DNA from: Bathymodiolus brooksi
Lineage: Eukaryota > Mollusca > Bivalvia > Mytilida > Modiolidae
Assembly: GCA_963680875.1 (NCBI GenBank)
Contig: OY804579.1
Coordinates: 37,222,397-37,286,396 of the forward strand
Length of the DNA stretch: 64,000 bases
Direction: 5' to 3'
Shown here in pieces: positions 61,901 through 64,000 of the stretch. The translations under genes were made by a program, and so were the position numbers. The first letter of the stretch is position 1. Every line of letters begins with the position of its first letter. The notes below the pieces were generated by a model. It was not told the origin of the DNA. It made no database searches and saw only the letters and a list, made by a program, of their open reading frames with translations.

Positions 61901-64000
61901 CGTAATGAAGCCGTCATTACCGTAACGACAAATGTCATTACCGTAACTACAAATGTCAGTACCTTAACTACAAATGTCATTACCGCAGCAAAAATATATG
62001 GCAATGACTCGTTCCGGTAATGACATTTTGTTGATTTTTGATGATATAATGGGGGTTCACAAGTGTAAAAGACGCCAATCTTTGGTCGTTGTTGTACATA
62101 AGGTTAAAATCGTTGCATATGTGTTATTTTTGTAAAAATTCTGATAAAATATGAAGTTGTTTTACTGCATACGGTAATGACTTACAATTAACATACGCCC
62201 ACAAATTGTCGAGTCAGAGATCAAATTAAAGAAAAGCTACCAAATATTCATGGTTACTTCCGCCATCATGGATATCAAAAAAGCGTCGCTAAGCTGTCAC
62301 GTGGTCTATCTTTCTGTTATTATCTCCCATCAAATATTAGCGCAAAATTCAAATGCCGTTGCGGGAATGATTGCGTTTTTAAGGACGCCATCATTTTAGA
62401 CAATAATGGCATGTTCTAAAACAAAAGCACTCATGAATAAGCACATATTGAAGCATCAATATGTAAACCATCTAATATATAAAAAATTAAGGTTGTTAAA
62501 CACCATCTAATTTATTTGAACATCAGTCAAATAAGCCAAAATGACCATTTGGACACATTGCGGAAATGATATTTTGAACATTAACCTTTAAAAAAAAATT
62601 GTATACTATGAAAATTAAATGAAAATAATTGTCTATCCAATTTACAATCTCTTTTTCTCTTAAATTTAAAAGATAGAATTGCAAAATATATCTGTTATTT
62701 TGTTTTAAACACCCCCAGATGCTAAATATGCTTGAAGTCAAATATTCACCCAAATATGGATCTCTGGTTCTAAGTAATTTCTGTTTTGGTCTTGTTTAGG
62801 TTTTGTTGATTGAGGTTGTATTATAAGGTATCATATGAATGGTATTTTACCCCTATCTTAGGTGGTATGCATTATATCCATTACACGATCTTTGGTTTTT
62901 ATGTGTATGTTTTGTAGATCGTTGCTTGTCCTTTTGTCCTTTTTCTTTTGGCCATTGTGTTATCTGTTCTTCTTCAATATACAGATTCTGATAGTCCCTT
63001 TGGTATCTTTAAACTCTTCTTGCATGTGTATTCCTTTTCAAAAATAAACAAATTACAAAAAATATATCCATTAAAATCAACTCTATTGTAACTGCATGAG
63101 AAAGACCTCAGTGAAATCAAAATTAATTAATGATAATTTTTGAGCCATCAACAACATTATGATGACTTCACTAGTAAAACATTATGAAATTACTGTTATG
63201 TATTTTTAATAGACAACTTGATAGTAATTATTTACATATCATTCATATTTTATCATGCAAATAATATTGTCAATTGTATATTTTATCAAAATTTAAAAAA
63301 AAAAAAATTTCTACATTTTTTTTCCTTCAGAAGCCAAAGATGAATCGTTGAAAAAGTGGAAGAAAGAAAATAATCAAAAGGAAAAAGAAAAAGGTATGTA
63401 TATTGACCACAATTGCATATATATACAATACTTGTGCACTGTCGAAGCATATAGGTAATATGTGTATGAGGCTTAGAAATGGGGGAAAAGGCGAGGCTTT
63501 GCCGAGCCTTTTCCCGCGTTCCGTGCCGAATACACATATTTACCTATATGCTTCGACAGTGCACATGTATTGTATTTATCCTGCAATTTTAAATCGTAAA
63601 TAAACGTTTACTGGACGATGATAAAAGTATTTGAAATAATTTTTTGTATGTATTTGAAAACAATATCCCCCGATGTGCCCCGTTTTACATTTGTATGTTC
63701 TATTTATAACTGACCAATATCAAAAAAAATATTGGGCAGGCTATATTGGTCGGTAAATGCTGTCATTGCAGGATAAAATGTTTAATGTAGTTAATTTTCA
63801 CAATCATAATGATAAATCCTGTCCTGATGTTGACCTTTAAATACTTTTGACTTCAAGCAACATGACAAGACTATTGAACAAAGATGTGTTTTATTTACGT
63901 ATTATTTACTGTAATGCCATTAATTCTGTTGTAGATAAAGACGACTCACTTCAATCAGGACTTGGACTTCTTGCTAAGTATGCTACACATGCTATGAAAC
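25422..64000 (+). CDS. TNRC18/BAHCC1-like: Large multi-exon gene, TNRC18/BAHCC1/winged-eye-like chromatin protein (partial)
   Basis: Nineteen exons on the plus strand join into 4,392 nt with no stop, and every intron phase matches across its GT-AG junction: 25422-25529, 28088-28234, 29154-29822, 34684-35481, 39132-39200, 41034-41121, 45388-45473, 46361-46609, 48226-48365, 49391-49565, 51610-52680, 54071-54221, 55676-55741, 56250-56355, 57337-57445, 58003-58077, 59989-60144, 63331-63393 and 63935 onward. The product (about 1,464 residues here) is disordered and rich in Ser, Lys, Asp and Glu, with islands of likely conservation: [63 protein letters not shown], a coiled coil, and the AT-hook [10 protein letters not shown]. 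From memory of the families, this order fits TNRC18/BAHCC1 and fly winged eye, nuclear proteins with a C-terminal BAH domain. That domain is not in the window and should lie downstream. The gene model is secure and the family name is moderately so. Confidence 0.6.
25530..28087 (+). other. Intron, 2.6 kb
   Basis: It holds a fragment of repeat D (25567-25612), an (ATT)n microsatellite at 25867-25896, and a repeat C-associated arm at about 26640-26800 (CCTGATGAAGGTTATTCCAG). The remainder is AT-rich with nothing recognisable. Confidence 0.7.
28088..28234 (+). CDS. Exon 2: [19 protein letters not shown] block
   Basis: The acceptor TTTGTATTTCAG and the donor AAAAG/GTAAGT bound 147 bp, phase 1 in and phase 1 out. 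It reads [35 protein letters not shown] and [14 protein letters not shown]. The high Tyr, Phe and Asn content and lack of Lys/Ser runs mark it, with exon 1, as the folded or interaction-bearing N-terminal part. The first codon joins g from exon 1 to gg, giving Gly. The open frame continues about 49 codons upstream of the acceptor by chance. Confidence 0.87.
28922..29072 (-). repeat. SINE family A, partial, in intron 2
   Basis: Reverse copy from GGTGTTTAATGCCACTTTCA to GCCTTGCCTGAGCCGGATT. Its 3' end abuts GGTTAGGGTTAT, the telomere-like tail. The head is cut off in the B box. It lies 80 bp upstream of the exon 3 acceptor. Confidence 0.88.
29154..29822 (+). CDS. Exon 3: long Ser/Lys-rich disordered exon
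   Basis: The acceptor TTATTTTATTTAG and the donor TCTACAG/GTATAT bound 669 bp, phase 1 to phase 1. It starts [20 protein letters not shown] and then becomes a 150-residue tract dominated by Ser, Lys, Asp, Glu and Thr (for example [13 protein letters not shown] and [13 protein letters not shown]). It ends with a Thr/Val/Ser stretch ([18 protein letters not shown]). No folded domain is visible, and the tract would be a highly charged linker typical of large chromatin proteins. The reverse-strand frames inside it are shadows. Confidence 0.9.
31765..31930 (+). repeat. Dispersed repeat C copy
   Basis: GTTTGAAGACACCAAAGGGG, TAATCAGAAGTCATAAAT, CACAATGGCCAAAAGG and GAGCAACATGAACCCC, in the same order as the copy at 19.65 kb. 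Confidence 0.85.
32271..32404. repeat. Fold-back element, ~40-bp arms
   Basis: The left arm 32271-32309 (AAGGAATATTTTCAA, TTTGAACAGGTTATAAG) pairs with 32365-32404 (CTTGTATAACTTGTTCAA, TTGAAAATATTCCTTATA) with a few mismatches. The loop is about 55 bp. No target duplication was identified. Confidence 0.7.
33455..33740 (+). repeat. Dispersed repeat C with its upstream arm joined
   Basis: The arm CCTGATGAAGGTTATTCCAG is followed within 50 bp by GTTTGAAGATACCAAAGGGG, TAATCAGAATCCGTATATCG, AACACAATGGCCAAAAG and ACAAACAACGATCTACAAAA. This junction, seen again at 48.85-49.2 kb, shows that the two pieces are parts of one element. Confidence 0.8.
33940..34330 (-). repeat. Dispersed repeat C, inverted long copy
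   Basis: It contains GAACTGCTAACCCTTCGCGA, ATTTTTTGTGAGGTCTG, AACGATGTTCGGTGGTCTTT and CTCTCGATTGTCCAG. It matches 29880-30220 and 60380-60490 over most of its length. Confidence 0.7.
34430..34600 (+). repeat. Dispersed repeat C fragment with a short tandem start
   Basis: ATGAATATTCAAGAAGTAAA is repeated three times at 34410-34470, leading into a diverged repeat C body (GACAAACAATGGTGGACAAA, GAGCAACATGAATCCCACTA, AAAACCGGTGAACTCAG). It ends about 80 bp before the exon 4 acceptor. Confidence 0.75.
34684..35481 (+). CDS. Exon 4: Ser/Thr/Lys-rich exon with SUMO-type site
   Basis: The acceptor TTACCTTTCAG and the donor TCATCAG/GTTAGT bound 798 bp, phase 1 to phase 1. It begins [20 protein letters not shown], then [32 protein letters not shown] at about 34842-34877 contains IKKE, a canonical psi-K-x-E sumoylation consensus followed by Pro. 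A charged Ser/Lys/Asp tract follows ([20 protein letters not shown]). It ends with [10 protein letters not shown] and a basic segment ([16 protein letters not shown]) that could act in nuclear import. No folded domain is visible. Confidence 0.9.
35690..35930 (-). repeat. Dispersed repeat D copy, inverted
   Basis: GGATCATTTCACTAAGTGGA, TGGGCTCATAGAACTAGTTT and GTGTTAGTGGTATCAATG are the reverse complement, diverged, of the words in the copies at 10.3 and 15.1 kb. The apparent 89-codon frame at 35662-35931 is this repeat. Confidence 0.65.
36213..36346. mobile_element. Fold-back MITE-like palindrome, 134 bp
   Basis: The outer arm TATAGATTAATACATGGCCT continues TTTTCATATTG and pairs with 36315-36346 (CAATATGAAAAAGGCCATG, TAATAATCTA) with a single mismatch. 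The inner parts CCTTGTTATCAG/CTGATGACAAGG and GATATCG/CGATATC also pair, so nearly the whole element folds. No clear target duplication is visible. Confidence 0.75.
37204..37248. repeat. (CA)n microsatellite
   Basis: Interrupted CACACACACATACACACACA run. Confidence 0.9.
37900..38760. repeat. ~123-bp tandem array, 7 copies, with poly-C/poly-A junctions
   Basis: GACATGAAGAGGAAAAAATA starts copies at 37928, 38051, 38182, 38311, 38432, 38554 and 38677. The body is GATTTGAGTGTCACCTAGGC, ATGAATTTAAGTACCTG, AAAATGATTCCAATCAAACT and GTTTATC, then a C run of variable length and an A run. Copy-length variation (121-131 bp) is almost all in the homopolymers. Two alternating forms exist, one with CCCCCGCC and one with a long pure C run. 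Confidence 0.95.
39132..39200 (+). CDS. Exon 5: [13 protein letters not shown] exon
   Basis: A 69-bp exon between TTTTATCAAG and GATTCTG/GTAAGT, phase 1 to phase 1. It encodes [20 protein letters not shown] plus [17 protein letters not shown] is a compact hydrophobic-then-basic motif amid disordered sequence and is likely to be one of the conserved islands of the family. The acceptor has only a modest pyrimidine tract (TACTCTCCATTTTAT). The frame stays open upstream to an ATG at 39083, so an alternative first exon starting there cannot be excluded. Confidence 0.82.
39770..40040 (+). repeat. SINE family B, full length
   Basis: The tRNA-like head GACCCGGGTGGCTCAATGAG plus TTAGGTAG contains an A box (TGGCTCAATGAGTTAGG). 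The B box GGGTTCGCACTC follows near 39838-39850. The body has AAAAAGGGTGCATTCAACTC and GTAGCTTGCCCATTG, then TACTCCAGCTTCCTCCACCA and the 3' end ATAGCTGAAATATTGCTGAA plus AGTGGCATTATAAACAC, with tail AATAAATCAAATCAAATCAG. The 3' half resembles family A, but the head is different. Confidence 0.9.
40729..40870. repeat. Tandem duplication, 2 copies of ~68 bp
   Basis: CTCAAGTCACAAGAT, AATTTTCACATAACATCC, TTTCCTTGAA and ATTCAAGGATATT occur twice with small indels. Confidence 0.85.
41034..41121 (+). CDS. Exon 6: Ser/Asn-rich exon
   Basis: The acceptor TTAACTATTGCAG and the donor CAATGA/GTGAGA bound 88 bp, phase 1 in and phase 2 out. It encodes [20 protein letters not shown] plus [10 protein letters not shown], the last codon being completed by the next exon. 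It is pure low complexity. The donor reads as a stop (GAG TGA) if unspliced, so intron retention would truncate the protein here. Confidence 0.8.
41397..41579 (+). repeat. SINE family A, head truncated
   Basis: GTGGCGAGGTATACTAGATA through TTTCTCCGGGTACTCCGGTT and TATTGTTGAAAGTGGCGTTA to AACACCATAAACCAAACCC. Confidence 0.88.
41967..42183 (+). repeat. SINE family B, 5' truncated
   Basis: It starts at about ACAACCCTATCACCAATACA, has the B box GGGTTCGTGCCC, the AAAAAGGGTGCACTCGACTC block and the 3' end GAAAGTGGCGTTAAAACACC with tail AAAAATAAATAAATAA. Confidence 0.88.
42273..42385 (+). repeat. SINE family A, 3' half
   Basis: CAGGTACTCCGGTTTCCTCC to GAAAGTGGCATTAAACACC, then ATAACTATAACTCTAACCCT as a degenerate telomere-like tail. 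Confidence 0.85.
42722..42775 (+). repeat. SINE family A, 3' fragment
   Basis: TATATAACTGAAATATTGTT plus GAAAATGGCGTTAAACACCA. It lies about 30 bp before the 44-bp array. Confidence 0.8.
42807..44045. repeat. 44-bp minisatellite, about 28 copies
   Basis: The unit is ATTGTCCCTCCCTTGAATGT plus TAACTAAGTTCTACCCTATT plus TTAT, 44 bp. Copies vary at a few sites (ATTGTCC/ATTATCC, AAGTTC/AAATTC, TACCC/TACCG/TACTC), and the variants mix rather than cluster. The array ends abruptly at ATTATCTAGCTGTC. Confidence 0.97.
44494..44660 (-). repeat. SINE family A, body and 3' end
   Basis: GGTTAGGGTTATGGTGCTTA (tail plus 3' end) through TATCGTGGTGGTTAGTTTTA to ATACACCTCGCCATTAGCAG. The head is absent. Confidence 0.88.
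44912..45080 (-). repeat. SINE family A, body and 3' end
   Basis: GAGGGTTAGGGTTATTGTTT through AACGCCACTTTCAACAATAT to ATCAAGTACTACACCATATA. Confidence 0.85.
45388..45473 (+). CDS. Exon 7: [18 protein letters not shown] exon
   Basis: The acceptor TTTCTGTTTACAG and the donor TTACTG/GTGAGT bound 86 bp, phase 2 in and phase 1 out. It encodes [10 protein letters not shown], then [19 protein letters not shown]. It completes the Ser-rich tail of exon 6 and enters a less charged segment. The phase change 2 to 1 matches exons 6 and 8 exactly, which supports both splice sites although the exon is too short to be seen as an open frame. Confidence 0.85.
45613..45825 (-). repeat. SINE family A, nearly full length
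   Basis: A tail of degenerate TTAGGG-like units (GGTTAGGTTTATAGGGTTAG) precedes GTTATGGTGTTTAACACCAC. It runs to the B-box complement GGGATTGGAACTCACAAC. Confidence 0.88.
46361..46609 (+). CDS. Exon 8: Trp/Pro-rich exon with [17 protein letters not shown]
   Basis: The acceptor TTTCGACTACAG and the donor GATATTG/GTGAGA bound 249 bp, phase 1 to phase 1. It encodes [20 protein letters not shown], then [30 protein letters not shown] and [20 protein letters not shown] plus STDIG. The final block, an 'x-GY-x-hydrophobic-x-D-x-(V)TG-Q-hydrophobic-x-hydrophobic-IP' motif, resembles the one I recall in TNRC18/BAHCC1/winged eye and is the best family marker here. The several Trp residues are unusual in this otherwise charged protein. 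Confidence 0.9.
46896..47959. mobile_element. 1,064-bp TTAA-flanked TIR transposon, non-autonomous
   Basis: The left end AGGCATACAGTCGCTCAGAT (46896 on) and the right end ATCTGAGCGACTGTATGCCT (to 47959) are part of TIRs of about 68 bp that differ by a few bases and an indel. They are flanked by TTAA at 46892-46895 and 47960-47963. The interior has no transposase frame, and the 84-codon minus frame inside shows no motif. The TTAA target and 5'-AG ends suggest a Kolobok- or piggyBac-mobilised element. It lies wholly in the intron between exons 8 and 9. Confidence 0.88.
48226..48365 (+). CDS. Exon 9: [12 protein letters not shown] exon
   Basis: The acceptor TTAAATTTCAG and the donor CATTTG/GTGAGT bound 140 bp, phase 1 in and phase 0 out. 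It encodes [20 protein letters not shown], then [16 protein letters not shown] and [11 protein letters not shown]. It is rich in His, Gln and Pro with low charge and continues the character of exon 8. Reading through the donor reaches a SINE 90 bp later, so splicing here is required. Confidence 0.86.
48450..48715 (-). repeat. SINE family A, full length, with TTAGGG tail
   Basis: GGGGTTAGGGTTAGGGTTAT precedes GTGTTTAATGCCACTTTC. It continues through TATCATGGCGGTAAG and the B-box complement GGATTCGAACTCACAAG to TACCATACGATCACTACCAC. Three consecutive GGGTTA units make this the clearest telomere-like tail in the window. Confidence 0.92.
48845..49225 (+). repeat. Dispersed repeat C with upstream arm and local triplication
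   Basis: The arm GCTGATGAAGGTTATTCTAG is followed by GTTTGAAGATGCCACAGGGG. The segment AAGATACCACAGGGGTAATC plus AGAAGCCGTAAATCT is present three times at 49018-49125 (about 35 bp apart) before the body goes on with GGACAGACAACACAATGGCC. The same segment is the one expanded at 5.96-6.2 kb. Confidence 0.85.
49391..49565 (+). CDS. Exon 10: Gln/Lys/Thr-rich exon
   Basis: The acceptor ATGTATAGTTACAG and the donor CTACAG/GTAATT bound 175 bp, phase 0 in and phase 1 out. It encodes [20 protein letters not shown], then [20 protein letters not shown] and [20 protein letters not shown] second in-phase AG lies 15 bp further on (CGCCAG/GAAAAC), so the first five codons may be optional. The next intron starts with the 21-bp array about 40 bp downstream. 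Confidence 0.8.
49603..50400. repeat. 21-bp minisatellite, about 37 copies
   Basis: The unit is TTCAGACAATGGTACCACAT plus G (or AGG for ATG), 21 bp, with a KpnI-like GGTACC in most copies. Variant copies read GGTATCACAGG, and two carry an extra TTAA (CAATTAATAG, CAATTAATGG). Since 21 is divisible by three, it leaves long open frames on both strands: repeated TCSDNGT, QTMVPHV or FRQWYHM on plus and VPLSEHV on minus. There is no splice context, so I treat it as intronic repeat. Confidence 0.97.
50735..50935 (+). repeat. Dispersed repeat C copy
   Basis: CTCTGGATTGTCCATTTTTG (inverted part) joins AGAAGAGTTTGGATATACCA, ACAATCAGAATCCGTATATT and AACACAATGGCCAAAAGAAA. Confidence 0.8.
51385..51495 (+). 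repeat. Dispersed repeat C, 3' part
   Basis: AAAGATCGAGTAACACGAAC, AAAAGCGGGGATGAACTCAG and GGCAGTTCCTGCTCCACTAG, then GTCGTGTTAATCTAG. It is the missing 3' part of the copy at 50.7-50.9 kb or an independent copy. Confidence 0.8.
51610..52680 (+). CDS. Exon 11: largest exon, acidic/Ser-rich, with [16 protein letters not shown] and an EEKIDEKT repeat
   Basis: The acceptor CTATTTTACAG and the donor CTCAAG/GTAATT bound 1,071 bp, phase 1 to phase 1 (357 codons). It starts [20 protein letters not shown], an uncharged segment, with a psi-K-x-E site (VKSE) near 51726. A long Asp/Ser/Asn-rich tract follows. [20 protein letters not shown] then LAEKRSK near 52290-52370 is an amphipathic helix that stands out as probably conserved. 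Next come [11 protein letters not shown] and tandem [16 protein letters not shown] units (about 52420-52545), a charged helix encoded by a 24-bp repeat. A basic [20 protein letters not shown] segment is a likely nuclear localisation signal. The exon ends [11 protein letters not shown]. Confidence 0.93.
52681..54070 (+). other. Intron, 1.4 kb
   Basis: It holds a full-length SINE A at 53525-53776. The remainder is AT-rich. At 52950-53230 phrases such as GGCTGAGGCATTTAAAAC and ATACATAAGACTGAAATTTT recur loosely without forming an array. Confidence 0.65.
53525..53776 (-). repeat. SINE family A, full length
   Basis: GTGCTTAACGCCACTTTCAA through TATATCGTGGCGGTCAGTTG and the B-box complement GGGTTCGAACTCGTAAT to ACCATATGATCACGACCATG. 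There is no telomere-like tail at its 3' end (TAATCGGTTTATCG). Confidence 0.92.
54071..54221 (+). CDS. Exon 12: coiled coil [20 protein letters not shown]
   Basis: The acceptor TTCTTGACATAG and the donor TTAGG/GTGAGT bound 151 bp, phase 1 in and phase 2 out. It encodes [40 protein letters not shown] and [11 protein letters not shown]. The heptad pattern with Ile/Leu at a and d positions and Arg/Lys/Gln between predicts a coiled coil of about 30 residues. A coiled coil followed by an AT-hook is what I recall for TNRC18/BAHCC1, whose names include 'coiled-coil'. This supports the family call. Confidence 0.9.
54300..54545 (-). repeat. SINE family B, full length
   Basis: GGTGTTTAACGCCACTTTCA, TATCATGGCGACCAGTTTTA, CACCGACCATGGGCAAGCAA, the GACTCGAGTGCACCCTTTTT... 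type block (GAGTCGAGTGCACCC), the B-box complement GGCGCGAACCCACG, and the head complement ACCTAACTCATTCAGCCACC plus CGGGCCC. Its head runs directly into the 34-bp array. Confidence 0.9.
54543..55148. repeat. 34-bp minisatellite built from the SINE B head, about 18 copies
   Basis: The unit is GGGCCCTACAACTACCTAAC plus TCATTGAGCCACCC, 34 bp (starts 54543, 54577 and so on). On the minus strand each unit reads GGGTGGCTCAATGAGTTAGG, which is the SINE B A-box region, plus TAGTTGTAGGGCCC. The array begins exactly where the adjoining SINE's 5' end lies, so it arose by tandem amplification of that end. Variation is light (TACAAC/TTCAAC, CACCC/CGCCC/CACCT). Confidence 0.95.
55525..55640 (+). repeat. 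SINE family A, diverged body and 3' end
   Basis: TGATACAATTTGTCATTGAC, GGTCGGTGGTTTTCTTCGG and ATATTGTTGAAAGTGATATT. It ends 35 bp before the exon 13 acceptor, so SINE sequence forms part of the 3' splice region. Confidence 0.8.
55676..55741 (+). CDS. Exon 13: AT-hook [10 protein letters not shown]
   Basis: A 66-bp exon between TATCATTTTCAG and CACTAG/GTAAGG, phase 2 in and phase 2 out. It encodes [20 protein letters not shown] plus DTR. GRP at 55695-55703 with flanking KRGP and KK is a canonical AT-hook that binds the minor groove of AT-rich DNA. It directly follows the coiled coil. Being 22 codons with matching phases, the exon could be skipped without a frameshift, which would remove the AT-hook. 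A second possible acceptor AG lies two bases on but would break the phase. Confidence 0.92.
56250..56355 (+). CDS. Exon 14: Lys-rich exon ending [15 protein letters not shown]
   Basis: The acceptor ACATGTTACAG and the donor TTTGGT/GTAAGG bound 106 bp, phase 2 in and phase 0 out. It encodes [20 protein letters not shown], then [17 protein letters not shown] basic nuclear-localisation-like run is followed by a short helix and Gly turn. An alternative GT two bases earlier (TTTG/GTGTAA) would leave phase 1 and not fit the next exon. Confidence 0.85.
56630..56735. repeat. 24-bp tandem repeat, 3 copies
   Basis: AATCGTCAGAAAAACAATAC plus ATAG occurs three times in the intron after exon 14. Confidence 0.9.
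57025..57170. repeat. Dispersed fragment shared with 40.4 kb (inverted)
   Basis: AGTCCTCGAAATGAAAATTT, ACTGAAAAATTTACTGGTCT and GAACAAAGTTTTACTGG are the reverse complement of the words at about 40395-40550. It is a small unclassified dispersed repeat. Confidence 0.6.
57337..57445 (+). CDS. Exon 15: [20 protein letters not shown] exon
   Basis: The acceptor CATGTATTTCAG and the donor GTCAG/GTAAAT bound 109 bp, phase 0 in and phase 1 out. It encodes [20 protein letters not shown], then [17 protein letters not shown]. The first 25 residues form a basic amphipathic helix ([10 protein letters not shown]) that looks conserved. The frame begins with an ATG by coincidence of phase 0 and could be mistaken for a start codon. 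Confidence 0.87.
57521..57544. repeat. (CA)n microsatellite
   Basis: About 12 CA units, 75 bp after the exon 15 donor. Confidence 0.9.
57665..57914 (+). repeat. SINE family A, full length
   Basis: GTGTGTCGTGGTCGTGATCA and ATGGTAGTTGGATTTACAAC head, the B box GAATTCGAATCCC, the body ATGTGATGAAGTTTGTCAGT and the 3' end TGAAAGTGCATTAAACACCA. It ends about 90 bp before exon 16. Confidence 0.92.
58003..58077 (+). CDS. Exon 16: short Ser/Lys exon
   Basis: The acceptor TTTCTTATTTTAG and the donor GGAAAG/GTATGT bound 75 bp, phase 1 to phase 1. It encodes [20 protein letters not shown] plus SPEGK. It is low complexity, and it is skippable in frame. Confidence 0.82.
58107..58215 (+). repeat. Dispersed repeat C fragment
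   Basis: GTTTGAAGATGCCAAAGGTG, TAATCAGAAGCCATAAAT and GAGCAACACCCAACCCCAC, 30 bp after the exon 16 donor. Confidence 0.8.
58321..58555 (-). repeat. SINE family A, full length, diverged
   Basis: GATGTTTAATGCCACTTTCA through GGTGATCAGTTTCATTGGTC and the B-box complement GGGATTCGAACTTACAAAG to ACCACTCGATCACGACCACG. Confidence 0.9.
59015..59875. repeat. 86-bp minisatellite, about 10 copies
   Basis: The unit is TAATACCAGCTGTTCCTTTA plus CTTTAATTTGTGTATAAGTG plus TAACGTTGGGTAGTCTCTCA, then TGTTCATTTACATCCATATC plus CTTTCT, 86 bp. Copies are 95 percent or more alike by eye. The first copy is diverged (CTAAGTGTAATATTGGATAG). Confidence 0.96.
59989..60144 (+). CDS. Exon 17: [15 protein letters not shown] exon
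   Basis: The acceptor ACAATTTTATAG and the donor AGAAG/GTAATA bound 156 bp, phase 1 to phase 1. It encodes [40 protein letters not shown] and [13 protein letters not shown] unit of about 13 residues (SKTSSKVKN plus acidic residues) is repeated nearly three times, so the exon grew by internal duplication. IKSE is another psi-K-x-E sumoylation-type site. It starts about 110 bp after the 86-bp array. Confidence 0.87.
60380..60490 (-). repeat. Dispersed repeat C, inverted fragment
   Basis: TTTTTGGTAGGGTCCATGTT, TTTAGCTTTCTGTGTTGTG and TCTGGATTGTGAATTCC. It is preceded at 60240-60370 by a 66-bp tandem duplication containing TTTTTATTATAAACCAAAT and CTGCTTACACTGCACGATCA. Confidence 0.7.
60622..61331 (+). 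repeat. Dispersed element with 160-bp internal repeats and Helitron-like end
   Basis: It starts with the hairpin TGTCCC-CGCCACTAAGTGGCT-GGGACA at 60622-60648. Three to four diverged units of about 160 bp follow, marked by GAGATATTGACTTGAT at 60716, 60877, 61037 and 61198. The 3' end is GTGTCG-TTC-CGACAC (61311-61325) followed by ATCTAG. A short hairpin plus CTAG followed by T is what Helitron 3' ends look like. I recall this TGTCCCCGCC...start as widespread in molluscs. The classification is tentative. Confidence 0.6.
61740..62040. repeat. Region of GTCATTACCGTAA motifs
   Basis: ACAAATGTCATTACCGTAAC recurs about four times at 61905-61990 with about 21-bp spacing. The inverted form TTACGGTAATGACA occurs at 61793-61806 and 62016-62026. 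Together they form a diverged, partly inverted cluster in the intron. Confidence 0.7.
62041..62880. other. Intronic AT-rich stretch, nothing recognised
   Basis: No exon-like segment with matching phase was found between exons 17 and 18. Short frames such as minus 62753-62523 lack support. Confidence 0.45.
62886..63022 (-). repeat. Dispersed repeat C copy
   Basis: Inverted: TTTTGTAGATCGTTGCTTGT, CTTTTGGCCATTGTGTTATC, TGTTCTTCTTCAATATACAG and GTCCCTTTGGTATCTTTAAA. It explains the 61-codon frame at 62862-63047. Confidence 0.82.
63331..63393 (+). CDS. Exon 18: Lys/Glu-rich short exon
   Basis: The acceptor TTTTTTCCTTCAG and the donor AAAAAG/GTATGT bound 63 bp, phase 1 to phase 1. It encodes [20 protein letters not shown] plus K. 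It is a charged, probably helical linker. Phase compatibility with exons 17 and 19 and strong splice consensus support it despite its small size. Confidence 0.83.
63424..63577. mobile_element. Fold-back MITE, ~154 bp
   Basis: The arm TACAATACTTGTGCACTGTC plus GAAGCATATAGGTAATATGT pairs with ACATATTTACCTATATGCTT plus CGACAGTGCACATGTATTGT with three mismatches. The centre GAAAAGGCGAGGCTTTGCCG plus AGCCTTTTC is itself a hairpin. It lies 30 bp after the exon 18 donor. Confidence 0.8.
63935..64000 (+). CDS. Exon 19 (partial): [17 protein letters not shown], runs off the edge
   Basis: The acceptor TTAATTCTGTTGTAG precedes 66 bp open to the window end, phase 1 in. It encodes [20 protein letters not shown] plus MK. 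The hydrophobic, helical segment after so much charged linker suggests the start of a conserved region. In the TNRC18/BAHCC1 family, the Tudor-like and BAH parts would follow further downstream. Confidence 0.82.

Overview
The window looks like nuclear DNA of a mollusc, most likely a bivalve and perhaps a mytilid mussel. It is AT-rich and intron-rich, and it is dense in dispersed repeats: tRNA-derived SINEs with a conserved 3' half, a mussel-type repeat of about 200-400 bp, and TIR and fold-back MITEs. It also carries about a dozen long minisatellite or satellite arrays. I found no bacterial features, rRNA, stand-alone tRNA gene or CRISPR array. The organism call is inference from repeat type and gene structure.

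Layout: 1-25.4 kb contains no coding sequence that I can support. It holds a 72-bp satellite (1-1305), a 46-bp array, a decayed minus-strand LINE with a recognisable reverse transcriptase (3.33-5.34 kb), a 48-bp array (7.6-9.4 kb), several TIR or palindromic elements (15.5-17.5 kb), a 33-bp array (19 kb), a bivalve-type dispersed repeat (20.0-20.8 kb), a TTAA-flanked MITE (21.9-22.4 kb) and several SINEs.

From 25,422 to the right edge I reconstruct 19 consecutive plus-strand exons of one large gene, in 4,392 nt (about 1,464 codons). Every junction is GT-AG, every codon phase matches across its intron, and there is no internal stop. The product is a low-complexity nuclear protein rich in Ser, Lys, Glu and Asp. 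It has hydrophobic and aromatic N-terminal blocks, a block containing [20 protein letters not shown], a [20 protein letters not shown] coiled coil, a [12 protein letters not shown]-hook and several SUMO-type psi-K-x-E sites. From recall of the families, this fits the chromatin-protein family TNRC18/BAHCC1/Drosophila winged eye. The C-terminal BAH domain expected for that family would lie downstream of the window, and the first exon lies upstream or was not recognised.

Introns carry most of the remaining structure: 123-bp, 44-bp, 21-bp, 34-bp, 86-bp and 160-bp tandem arrays, a 1,064-bp TTAA-flanked TIR element, fold-back elements, and more than a dozen SINE copies. Three observations stand out. 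The 34-bp array at 54.5-55.1 kb is a tandem amplification of a SINE's Pol III A-box head. The abundant SINE family has a telomere-like TTAGGG/CCCTAA tail. The same 35-bp piece of a dispersed repeat has expanded in tandem at two separate loci.
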